7,216 nt of DNA from DATKEK01 sp035512195 (GCA_035512195.1 DATKEK010000265.1:1-7216); one strand, 5' to 3'. Positions 1 to 6,222 are shown, counted from the first letter of the stretch. Program-made: numbers and translations. The notes: generated by a model not told the origin, from the letters alone.

Positions 1-335
1 ACGTATTGAACAGGTTATGGCTCATGTCCGACCCCTTGCGAATTCAGTTCAGATGCCTCGCTATAGAGGCTACTTGTTTAGGAAACAGCCTTAACACGAA
101 GGGGCACGCAGGCAACACGAAGGGATCACGAAGGAAAACGGGATACTGAATCGTACTGCGTCTCCTGCAGCGTCTTTGGCGCATGCGTATGCGTTATGTC
201 AGCTTTCGGGCAGCAGGACATCCATTCATTGGCCCCGAACAGCCCACAGAGAAACCGTTTCGTCGCCTTCGCTCTTGCGCCCTCGTGTTGCCTTCGTGCT
301 CCATCGTGTCAACGCTGTTCTTCCGGTCTACAACC
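1..335. other. Gene-free stretch downstream of prpD
   Basis: I see no credible gene here on either strand. Short open frames exist but show no recognisable protein and no ribosome binding site. Most of the stretch (84-319) is a long imperfect inverted repeat, listed separately. Bases 1-83 hold nothing I can name. A GTCCGACCCC string at about 27-36 resembles sequence I have seen near insertion elements, but that is not enough for a call. No classic intrinsic terminator (GC stem followed by a T run) is visible after the prpD stop, so the inverted repeat is the only candidate transcript-end structure. Confidence 0.7.
84..319. repeat. Long imperfect inverted repeat of CACGAAGG octamers (element A)
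   Basis: Bases 84-123 pair with 280-319. By hand count, 34 of 40 positions are Watson-Crick pairs, one is G-T and five mismatch. The loop is 156 bases (124-279). The left arm carries CACGAAGG or a one-base variant at 95, 105 and 116, with a further copy at 127 just inside the loop, so spacing is 10, 11 and 11 bases. The right arm carries the complement at 280 (CCCTCGTG), 291 (CCTTCGTG) and 301 (CCATCGTG), with a weaker copy at 266. The right arm ends 16 bases beyond the prpD stop codon. It could fold as a transcript-end hairpin or be a non-coding mobile repeat; neither role is shown. A related element lies at 1847-1981. Confidence 0.8.
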
Positions 336-1787
336 TCAAATCACCATCAGGTCCACGAATTCGTTCACCGGCGTAGCGGCGAGTTTCTTCGGGTCCATGC
401 ACAGGTCCAGGATCGCCTTCTGCTGCTTGGCCGGAAAGCGGCGGGCGAGGTTGGTCTTGAACTTCTCGACCAGTACCGGCATGCCCTCCTTGCGGCGGCG
501 CTTGTGGCCGATCGGGTACTCGACCACGATCTCCTTGAGCTTCTTGCCGTCGGTGAATTCGACCGTCAGCGCATTGGCGATCGAGCGCTTCTTCGGGTCG
601 TGATAGTCCTTCGTGAACTGTTTGTCCTCGACGCACACGATCTTGTCGCGCAGCTTGTCGATGCGCGGGTCGCGGGCGATCGCATCTTCGTAGTCCGGCG
701 CGGTGAGCCGCCCGAAGATGATCGGCACGGCGACCATGTACTGGATGCAGTGGTCGCGGTCCGCCGGATTGTTGAGCGGGCCTTTCTTGTCGATGATGCG
801 GATGCAGGCCTCGTGCGTGCGAATGGTGATCTTGCGGATGTCCTCGGGTTTCCTGCCGAGCTTCGCCAGCTGCTTGTGGATGTCCATTGCCGCTTCGACC
901 GCGGTCTGCGAATGGAATTCGGCAGGGAAGGAGATCTTGAACAGCACGTTCTCCATCACGTAGCTGCCGTACGGGCGCTGGAACTTGAACGGGTTGCCCT
1001 TGAACAGCACGTCGTAGAAGCCCCAGGTCTTGGCGCTCAGCACCGACGGGTAACCCATCTCGCCGGTCTTCGAGATCAGCGCGAGGCGCACCGCCCGGCT
1101 GGTGGCATCGCCCGCCGCCCAGCTCTTGCGCGAGCCGGTGTTCGGCGCATGCCGGTAGGTGCGCAGGCTCTGGCCGTCCACCCAGGCCAGCGACACTGCG
1201 TCGATGATCTCGTCGCGCGTGAGCCCGAGCATCTGCGCCACCACCGCAGTGGAGGCGACCTTGACCAGCACCACGTGGTCGAGGCCGACCTTGTTGAAAC
1301 TGTTTTCCAGCGCGATGCAGCCCTGGATCTCGTGCGCCTTGATCATCGCGGTCAGCACGTCCTGCACGGTCAGCGGCTTCCTGCCGGCGGCGACCGCGAT
1401 GCGCGACAGCCAGTCCGCCGTGGCGAGGATGCCGCCGAGGTTGTCGGACGGATGGCCCCATTCGGCCGCCAGCCAGGTGTCGTTGAAGTCCAGCCAGCGA
1501 ATCATCGCGCCGATGTTGAACGCCGCCTGCACCGGGTCGAGCTGGATCGGCGTGCCCGGCACCCGGGCGCCGTTCGGCACCACCGTGCCCGGCACCACCG
1601 GCCCGAGCAGCTTGGTGCAGGCGGGGTACTCCAGGGCCTCGAAGCCGCAGCCGAGCGTGTCCATCAGGCAGTAGCGCGCGGTCTCGTAGGCTTCCTTGCT
1701 GCTGACCTTGTACTTCGTCACGTAGTCGGCGATATCGACCAGGACCTTGTCCGGCTTCGGCCGGACGTTCGAAATATGTGCGGACAT
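336..1787 (-). CDS. prpD: 2-methylcitrate dehydratase PrpD
   Basis: Cytosolic enzyme of the 2-methylcitrate cycle. It dehydrates (2S,3S)-2-methylcitrate to 2-methyl-cis-aconitate without an iron-sulfur cluster, and an aconitase then rehydrates the product. The 483-residue protein belongs to the MmgE/PrpD family, has the same length as Escherichia coli PrpD as I recall it, and is recognisably close to it along its whole length. Conserved stretches include LDTLGCG-like MDTLGCG near 42-48, LDFND at 99-103 and EWGHPSDN at 109-116, as well as GQSLRTYRHAPNTG and DRDHCIQYM. The ATG at 1787 is preceded by AAAAGG seven bases upstream, a good ribosome binding site. The gene follows prpC on the same strand but after 212 bases that contain a repeat element, unlike the tight packing upstream. 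It may be read through from the mdh-prpC unit or have its own promoter; I see no convincing promoter in the gap. No frameshift or missing segment is visible. Confidence 0.97.
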   Translation of the reverse strand: MSAHISNVRPKPDKVLVDIADYVTKYKVSSKEAYETARYCLMDTLGCGFEALEYPACTKLLGPVVPGTVVPNGARVPGTPIQLDPVQAAFNIGAMIRWLDFNDTWLAAEWGHPSDNLGGILATADWLSRIAVAAGRKPLTVQDVLTAMIKAHEIQGCIALENSFNKVGLDHVVLVKVASTAVVAQMLGLTRDEIIDAVSLAWVDGQSLRTYRHAPNTGSRKSWAAGDATSRAVRLALISKTGEMGYPSVLSAKTWGFYDVLFKGNPFKFQRPYGSYVMENVLFKISFPAEFHSQTAVEAAMDIHKQLAKLGRKPEDIRKITIRTHEACIRIIDKKGPLNNPADRDHCIQYMVAVPIIFGRLTAPDYEDAIARDPRIDKLRDKIVCVEDKQFTKDYHDPKKRSIANALTVEFTDGKKLKEIVVEYPIGHKRRRKEGMPVLVEKFKTNLARRFPAKQQKAILDLCMDPKKLAATPVNEFVDLMVI

Positions 1788-1846
1788 TCAGTTGCCTTTT
1801 GTAAGAAGAAATTCTTTTGCTACAGAGGACACAGTCAGAAGCGGCA

Positions 1847-1981
1847 CAAATCGCCAACACGAAGGGCCACGGAAGTCACCAGCGGCATCGACATGACCCG
1901 CAATCGAATTACTTCGTGCGCCTTCGTATTACCTTCGTGACCCTTCGCCTTTCCTTCGTGCCCCTTCGTGTTAGCGCTTTG
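1847..1981. repeat. Inverted repeat of CACGAAGG octamers (element B)
   Basis: Bases 1847-1875 pair with 1953-1981: 24 of 29 Watson-Crick pairs, one G-T and four mismatches by hand count. The arms include an uninterrupted 11-bp match (AACACGAAGGG at 1856-1866 with its complement at 1962-1972). The loop is 77 bases. The outer ends resemble those of element A at 84-319, so the two are copies of one repeat family with different loop lengths. In the leftward transcript this hairpin would form between prpC and prpD, where it could attenuate, terminate or protect mRNA from decay. No T run follows, so a standard intrinsic terminator is not supported. Confidence 0.8.
1911..1970. repeat. Six CCTTCGTG octamers phased at the DNA helical repeat
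   Basis: CCTTCGTG or a close variant starts at 1911 (ACTTCGTG), 1921 (CCTTCGTA), 1932, 1942 (CCTTCGCC), 1953 and 1963. The intervals are 10, 11, 10, 11 and 10 bases, averaging 10.4. Spacers between octamers are 2 or 3 bases and vary. The array forms the right arm and part of the loop of the inverted repeat at 1847-1981. The spacing would place every copy on the same face of the double helix, which suits cooperative protein binding or DNA bending, but it could also reflect slippage-driven growth of a decamer repeat. Confidence 0.85.
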
Positions 1982-1999
1982 CCTTCTTTATCTTTGACG

Positions 2000-3154
2000 C
2001 TATTTGCGTTTCTCGATCGGCACCCACTTGAGGTTCTCCGGGCCGGTGTAATTCGCGCTGGGCCGGATGATCTTGCCGTCGATGCGCTGCTCGATGACGT
2101 GCGCCGACCAGCCGGAGGTGCGGCTGATCACGAAGATCGGCGTGAACATCGCGGTCGGAATGCCCATCTGGCTGTAGCTCACCGCTGAAAACCAGTCGAG
2201 GTTCGGGAACATTTTCTTTTCCCGCCACATGACCGTTTCGACGCGCTCGGCGATGTCGAACAGGTTCATGTTGCCGGTGTCCTTGCAAAGGCGCTTTGCG
2301 ACCTGCTTGATCACTTCGTTGCGCGGGTCGCCGGTGGTGTACACCGGATGGCCGAAGCCGATCACGATTTCCTTGTTGGCGATCCGGCGCTTGATGTCCT
2401 CCTCTGCCTCGTCCGCGTGGTGGTAGCGCTGCTGGATGTCGAAGGCTACCTCGTTCGCGCCGCCGTGTTTCGGGCCGCGCAGCGCGCCGATCGCACCGGT
2501 GATCGAGGAGTAAAAATCCGAAGCCGTGCCGGCGATCACCCGCCCGGCAAAGGTCGAGGCGTTGAACTCGTGCTCGGCGTACAGGATCAGCGAGGTGTGC
2601 ATCGCGCGCTCCCACAGCTCCGACGGCTCCTTGCCGTGAAGCAGGTGGAGGAAATGCGCGCCGATCGAGTCGTCGTCGGTTTCGGTCTCGATGCGCCGGC
2701 CGTTTTGGCTCCAGTGGTACCAGTACAGCAGCATCGAGCCGAAGGAGGCCATCAGCCGGTCGGCGATGTCGCGCGCGCCGGGCACGTTGTGGTCCTCCTT
2801 TTCCGGCAGTACCGTGCCGAGCGCCGAGCAACCGGTGCGCAGCACGTCCATCGGATGCGCGGATGCGGGCAGCCACTCGAGCACTGCCTTGACGTTGCCG
2901 GGCAACCCGCGCAACGCCTTGAGCTTGCGCTTGTAGTTCTCCAGTTCGGCTTCGGTGGGCGCTTTTCCGTGCACCAGCAGGTAGGCGATCTCCTCGAATT
3001 CGGCATCGCCGGCAAAGTCGAGGATGTCGTAGCCGCGGTAGTGCAGGTCATTGCCGGTGCGGCCGACGGTGCACAGCGCGGTATTGCCGGCCGGCACGCC
3101 GGATAGCGCGACCGATTTCTTGGGTTTCGGGGTGGTTTGCGTGGTTTCGCTCAT
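2000..3154 (-). CDS. prpC: 2-methylcitrate synthase PrpC
   Basis: Cytosolic enzyme that condenses propionyl-CoA with oxaloacetate to 2-methylcitrate, the entry step of the 2-methylcitrate cycle. The 384-residue protein is a short, type II-like citrate synthase fold. Catalytic residues of the family are visible: His230 in KHGGANE, His269 in GFGHPVY and Asp320 in NLDWFSA; AEHEFNAS around His195 is also conserved. The frame stays open far upstream, but the true start is the ATG at 3154: it gives the usual PrpC N-terminus (LSGVPAGNTALCTVG) and has AAGGA at 3168-3164 nine bases before it. The start overlaps the prpB stop by four bases (ATGA), so the two genes are translationally coupled. Ordinary citrate synthase is the main alternative. 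The neighbouring prpB and prpD and the PrpC-type sequence favour methylcitrate synthase, although such enzymes often also accept acetyl-CoA. Confidence 0.95.
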   Translation of the reverse strand: MSETTQTTPKPKKSVALSGVPAGNTALCTVGRTGNDLHYRGYDILDFAGDAEFEEIAYLLVHGKAPTEAELENYKRKLKALRGLPGNVKAVLEWLPASAHPMDVLRTGCSALGTVLPEKEDHNVPGARDIADRLMASFGSMLLYWYHWSQNGRRIETETDDDSIGAHFLHLLHGKEPSELWERAMHTSLILYAEHEFNASTFAGRVIAGTASDFYSSITGAIGALRGPKHGGANEVAFDIQQRYHHADEAEEDIKRRIANKEIVIGFGHPVYTTGDPRNEVIKQVAKRLCKDTGNMNLFDIAERVETVMWREKKMFPNLDWFSAVSYSQMGIPTAMFTPIFVISRTSGWSAHVIEQRIDGKIIRPSANYTGPENLKWVPIEKRK

Positions 3155-4038
3155 CGTTTCTTGTCCTTTGCGAAAAGGGCGTCGAGTTTGTCCTCGAACT
3201 TGTGGTAATCCAGATAATCGTACAGCTCCGCGCGCGTCTGCATGGTGTCGACTACGTTCTTCTGCGTGCCGTCGCGGCGCACGGTTTCGTAAACTTTCAG
3301 CGCCGCCTTGTTCATGGCGCGGAACGCGGACAACGGGTACAGCACGATCGACACGTCCGCCGAGCGCAATTCGTCCACAGTGAACAGCGGGGTGTGGCCG
3401 AACTCGGTGATGTTGGCGAGGATCGGCACGCCGACCGCATCGGCGAATTTTTTGTACATCCGCAGTTCGGTCATCGCCTCGGGGAAAATCATGTCCGCGC
3501 CGGCCTCGACGTACGCCTTTGCGCGCTCGATCGCGCGCTCCAGGCCTTCGCTGGCAAGCGCATCGGTGCGCGCCATGATCGCGAAGTCCGGGTCGGTGCG
3601 CGCATCCACCGCGGCCTTGATGCGATCGCACATCTCGTCGGTGGCAACGATCTCCTTGCCCGGGCGGTGGCCGCAGCGCTTGGCGCCGACCTGGTCCTCG
3701 ATGTGCATGGCGCCGGCGCCGAACTTGACCAGCGACCTGACCGTGCGTGCGACGTTGAACGCGCTCGCACCGAACCCGGTATCGACGTCCACCAGCAGCG
3801 GCAGCGAACACACGTCGGTAATGCGGCGCACGTCGGTCAGCACGTCGTCCAGCGTGGAAATGCCGAGGTCGGGCAGTCCCAGCGAGCCGGCGGCCACGCC
3901 GCCGCCGGACAGGTAGATCGCCTTGTAGCCGGTGCGCTCGGCCAGCCGCGCGTGATAGGCATTGATCGCGCCAATCACCTGCAGCGGCTTCTCCGCCGCC
4001 AACGCGTCGCGGAATTTCTTTCCAGGGGTGGGATTCAT
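3151..4038 (-). CDS. prpB: 2-methylisocitrate lyase PrpB
   Basis: Cytosolic Mg-dependent lyase of the isocitrate lyase/PEP mutase superfamily. It cleaves (2R,3S)-2-methylisocitrate to pyruvate and succinate, the last step of the 2-methylcitrate cycle. At 295 residues it is one shorter than I recall for the Escherichia coli enzyme. The active-site signature KRCGH lies at 120-124, with Cys122 as catalytic acid/base. Candidate metal ligands are Asp57, Asp84 and Asp86 (VDVDTGFG), and the SGGGVAAGSLGLPD segment at 44-57 is typical. The ATG at 4038 is chosen because MNPTPGKKFRDAL matches the family N-terminus, although the frame is open far upstream. It follows the lyase gene by 20 bases. No Shine-Dalgarno sequence precedes it: the bases before the ATG are a T run and a CACTGTT direct repeat, so translation may depend on coupling to the gene upstream. 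Confidence 0.95.
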   Translation of the reverse strand: MNPTPGKKFRDALAAEKPLQVIGAINAYHARLAERTGYKAIYLSGGGVAAGSLGLPDLGISTLDDVLTDVRRITDVCSLPLLVDVDTGFGASAFNVARTVRSLVKFGAGAMHIEDQVGAKRCGHRPGKEIVATDEMCDRIKAAVDARTDPDFAIMARTDALASEGLERAIERAKAYVEAGADMIFPEAMTELRMYKKFADAVGVPILANITEFGHTPLFTVDELRSADVSIVLYPLSAFRAMNKAALKVYETVRRDGTQKNVVDTMQTRAELYDYLDYHKFEDKLDALFAKDKKR

Positions 4039-4058
4039 AAAAAAACAGTGAACAGTGG

Positions 4059-5048
4059 TTAATTCGAGTTCTTGAAAAAAGCCTGCTCCGCCGCCTCCGG
4101 CAACTGCACGCCGGTAGCGCGGGCGCGTTTCAGCAGGTCCCAGAAATAGCGGTAGCTCGCGCGGTCGTGCATTTCGCCGCGGTGGGACACCGGTCCCCAG
4201 TCCGCTGCCTGCGCCGCCAGCAGGATCTCGCCGGCGCGCGCGACGTCGGCCTGGCGAGGCTGCATCGCCTCGACGATCGGCCGGATCTGCGCCGGGTGGA
4301 TGCTGTACATGCGCAGAAAGCCGAACAGCTCGCGCGCCTGCCGGGCATCTTCCGCGGTCAGGGCCAGGTCGTCGAAGGCCAGGCTGGGATTGTGAGTCGG
4401 AATCAGCCCGTTCGCCAGCGCGGCCGCCGCGATCTCGGCCTTTGCGCGGCGGATCAGCGCGTGCGCGAACTGCCCCGGCGAACGCATCGCCTCGGCGCCG
4501 ATTGCGCCGCGATGGTCGCTGACGAAATCCAGCAGCCCGAACACCAGTGCCTCGAGCCCGGGCAGGGCAGCGATGCGGAACACGTCGCGCAGCGCGCCCT
4601 GCGTCTCGATGATGAAATGTACGGGCGGCGCTTTCACGCCTTCGGCAATGGCGCGCCCGAGAACGTAATCCACCGCCTGCGCGGCCTGGTCGTACGACAC
4701 CGGTTTCGGCACAGTCATGTAGGCGAGCCGGGGCCCCGCTCCGGCGAGCAGGATGTCCACGTCCTGGCGCCACACCGCATGCGCCGGATCGTGGATACGC
4801 ACGCCGGCGCGGCCCGCGCGGTTTTCCGCCGAAGCGATCAGGCGTACAACCATTTCGGCATGTTCGCGCTCGGCGCCGACCGGCGCGCCGTCCTCGCAGT
4901 CGCAGGTGAGGTCGAACGCGGCGCCCGGTTCGGACTGCAGACCGAACCCCTTGCGGATGAACTTCTCGTTGCCGGCAAAGTGCTCGCAGCCGGGCAGGGC
5001 CGGCAACGCCTTATCTCCGGCGAACAGTGCCTGGTCCGGATGCGACAC
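4059..5048 (-). CDS. HpcH/HpaI (CitE-like) CoA-ester lyase, substrate unknown
   Basis: Member of the HpcH/HpaI aldolase/citrate lyase beta-subunit superfamily, which cleaves or forms C-C bonds of malyl-CoA, methylmalyl-CoA or citramalyl-CoA type esters. Numbering from the GTG at 5048 gives 329 residues. CDCEDG is at 49-54, RIHDP at 84-88, VPKP at 113-116, IIETQGAL with likely metal ligand Glu148 at 146-153, and FGLLDF with likely metal ligand Asp174 at 170-175. SIHPAQI near the C-terminus is also typical. The start is uncertain. GTG at 5048 gives the N-terminus SHPDQALFAGDKALP, which fits the family as I recall it. A TTG at 5072 would overlap the mdh stop by four bases. Neither has a strong ribosome binding site. 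The gene sits between mdh and prpB in one apparent operon, which suggests a C4/C5 CoA-ester step tied to propionate or malate metabolism. The exact reaction cannot be read from sequence. Confidence 0.85.
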   Translation of the reverse strand: MSHPDQALFAGDKALPALPGCEHFAGNEKFIRKGFGLQSEPGAAFDLTCDCEDGAPVGAEREHAEMVVRLIASAENRAGRAGVRIHDPAHAVWRQDVDILLAGAGPRLAYMTVPKPVSYDQAAQAVDYVLGRAIAEGVKAPPVHFIIETQGALRDVFRIAALPGLEALVFGLLDFVSDHRGAIGAEAMRSPGQFAHALIRRAKAEIAAAALANGLIPTHNPSLAFDDLALTAEDARQARELFGFLRMYSIHPAQIRPIVEAMQPRQADVARAGEILLAAQAADWGPVSHRGEMHDRASYRYFWDLLKRARATGVQLPEAAEQAFFKNSN

Positions 5049-5068
5049 CGCGATGATTTCCGCTTGCC

Positions 5069-6049
5069 TCAACCCAGAAGGTGCTCGATTGCGCCGCGCT
5101 CTTCCTCCAGTTCCTTGAGCGTGGCGTCCATCTTTTCGCGGCTGAAGGTGTCGATTTCGAGACCCGGCACGATCTGGTATGCGCCCTTGGCGCAGGTCAC
5201 CGGAAAGCCGTAGACGACACCTTTCGGAATGCCGTAGGAGCCGTCCGAGGGGATGCCCATGGTGGTCCATTTGCCGCCGGTGCCGAGAATCCAGTCGCGC
5301 ACATGGTCGATCGCGGCGTTCGCAGCCGATGCCGCCGACGACAGTCCGCGCGCCTCGATGATCGCCGCGCCGCGCTTGCCCACGGTTGGAATGAAGGTAT
5401 TGCGGTACCAGTCCTGGTCGTTTACCGCCTTGGGTGCCGGCTGTCCGCCGATGGTGGCGAAGCGGTAGTCCGGATACATGGTGGGCGAGTGATTGCCCCA
5501 GACAATCATCTTTTCGATCGAGTCGACCGGCTTGCCGGTCTTCGCCGCCAGTTGCGACAGCGCGCGGTTATGGTCCAGCCGCAGCATGGCGGTGAAGTTT
5601 CCGGCGGGCAGGTCGGGCGCGCTTCTCATCGCGATATATGCATTGGTGTTGGCCGGGTTGCCGACCACCAGCACCTTGACCTCGCGGCTCGCCACCGCGT
5701 TCAACGCTTTGCCTTGCACGGTGAAGAGTGCGCCGTTGGCTTCCAGCAGATCCTTGCGCTCCATGCCTTTGTTGCGCGGTCGCGCGCCGACCAGCAGCGC
5801 AATGTCGGCATCCTTGAACGCGACCGTGGGGTCGTCGCTTGTGACCACGCCCGCCAGCAGCGGGAAGGCGCAGTCCTCGAGTTCCATCACCACGCCCTTG
5901 AGCGCCTGCAGGGCAGGCGTGATCTCGAGCAATTGCAGCACCACCGGCTGGTCCTTGCCCAGCATCTCCCCGGAGGCGATACGGAACAGCAGGCTGTAGC
6001 CGATCTGGCCGGCGGCGCCGGTGACTGCAACGCGAACTGGGGCTTTCAT
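5069..6049 (-). CDS. mdh: Malate dehydrogenase
   Basis: Cytosolic NAD-dependent enzyme interconverting malate and oxaloacetate in the TCA cycle; oxaloacetate is also the co-substrate of PrpC encoded downstream. The 326-residue protein is the longer MDH type related to cytosolic eukaryotic enzymes. The Rossmann glycine motif GAAGQIG is at 11-17. Glu42 at the end of the second beta strand (LLEITPA) favours NAD over NADP. Substrate arginines Arg92 and Arg98 are in GARPRNKGMERKDLL, Asp159 and Arg162 are in LDHNRA, and the catalytic His187 is in WGNHSP. The ATG at 6049 has AAGGAG at 6064-6059 nine bases upstream, an excellent ribosome binding site. It is the first gene of the leftward unit, transcribed away from gntR across a 227-base control region. 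Confidence 0.97.
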   Translation of the reverse strand: MKAPVRVAVTGAAGQIGYSLLFRIASGEMLGKDQPVVLQLLEITPALQALKGVVMELEDCAFPLLAGVVTSDDPTVAFKDADIALLVGARPRNKGMERKDLLEANGALFTVQGKALNAVASREVKVLVVGNPANTNAYIAMRSAPDLPAGNFTAMLRLDHNRALSQLAAKTGKPVDSIEKMIVWGNHSPTMYPDYRFATIGGQPAPKAVNDQDWYRNTFIPTVGKRGAAIIEARGLSSAASAANAAIDHVRDWILGTGGKWTTMGIPSDGSYGIPKGVVYGFPVTCAKGAYQIVPGLEIDTFSREKMDATLKELEEERGAIEHLLG

Positions 6050-6058
6050 GGGTCGGGA

Positions 6059-6064
6059 CTCCTT
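6059..6064 (-). promoter_or_regulatory. mdh ribosome binding site
   Basis: AAGGAG on the minus strand, nine bases before the mdh ATG at 6049. It is the strongest Shine-Dalgarno match in the window and fixes the mdh start. Confidence 0.85.
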
Positions 6065-6138
6065 CGTCAGGTGCTTGATTCCAGATTGATTGTCAGGCCG
6101 GACTGGGTCGCTGACCGGGGCGGCCGGCAGGCCTTCGC

Positions 6139-6154
6139 GGGCCGCATGCGGCCC
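6139..6154. repeat. 16-bp GC palindrome in mdh leader
   Basis: GGGCCGCATGCGGCCC is a perfect 16-bp palindrome. If the predicted mdh promoter is right, transcription begins near 6163 and this palindrome lies about ten bases into a leader of roughly 115 bases. A perfect palindrome with no loop folds poorly as a hairpin at its centre, so it could be a 5-prime stem with a short opened loop or a second protein-binding site. No T run follows. Confidence 0.6.
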
Positions 6155-6169
6155 CGCTTCCGGCGCTGC

Positions 6170-6199
6170 ATGTTAGCCAAACGCCCGTCGAACTGTCAA
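6170..6199 (-). promoter_or_regulatory. Predicted mdh promoter
   Basis: On the minus strand a consensus -35 TTGACA (6199-6194) is followed after 18 bases by a weak -10 TAACAT (6175-6170, four of six matches). Transcription would start near 6163. The 20-bp palindrome ends nine bases upstream of the -35, so a bound regulator would sit next to RNA polymerase rather than across the core promoter. The -35 overlaps the predicted -35 of the divergent gntR promoter. Confidence 0.5.
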
Positions 6200-6222
6200 T
6201 GAACTCTTATGTCTTATATAAG
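6193..6222 (+). promoter_or_regulatory. Predicted gntR-sdhC promoter
   Basis: CTGTCA (6193-6198, four of six matches to the -35 consensus) is followed after 18 bases by TATAAG (6217-6222, five of six to the -10). The -10 lies inside the 20-bp palindrome, so binding there would block this promoter, as expected for autorepression. The start would be near 6229, leaving a leader of about 48 bases. An alternative is TGGACG (6236-6241) with TAGAAT (6260-6265), which would start only about five bases before the ATG and seems less likely. Confidence 0.35.

Larger units (their letters stand above)
1788..1999. other. prpC-prpD spacer with repeat element
   Basis: This 212-base gap is the only sizeable non-coding stretch inside the leftward gene cluster. 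It holds the prpD ribosome binding site at its left end (CCTT at 1795-1798, read as AAGG), a small AAGAA/TTCTT hairpin at 1803-1816, and the inverted repeat at 1847-1981. The repeat begins 18 bases past the prpC stop codon in the direction of transcription. No small gene is supported here. Confidence 0.75.

Noticed and set aside
84..140. CRISPR-like array
   Set aside because: Repeat units are 8 bases with 2-3 base spacers, not 25-40 base repeats with spacers of similar size, and no cas gene is nearby.
183..1940. Long plus-strand open frame antisense to prpD (585 codons)
   Set aside because: Its product is rich in Arg, His, Val and Asp with no recognisable domain, the pattern of a GC-rich reverse complement. 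It covers prpD, which is a clear full-length enzyme, and runs through both repeat arrays.
2000..3811. prpC frame extended to 603 residues
   Set aside because: The extra upstream part is an out-of-frame reading of prpB. The ATG at 3154 has a good ribosome binding site and the family N-terminus.
3202..4062. Plus-strand open frame antisense to prpB
   Set aside because: Composition and position mark it as the complement of prpB; no binding site or domain is seen.
3151..4773. prpB frame extended to 540 residues, suggesting a fusion
   Set aside because: The upstream part is an out-of-frame reading of the lyase gene and shows no domain. PrpB begins normally at 4038.
4059..5270. Lyase frame extended to 403 residues into mdh
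   Set aside because: The first 70 or so residues are an alternative reading of the mdh 3-prime end. The lyase N-terminus fits a start at 5048 or 5072.
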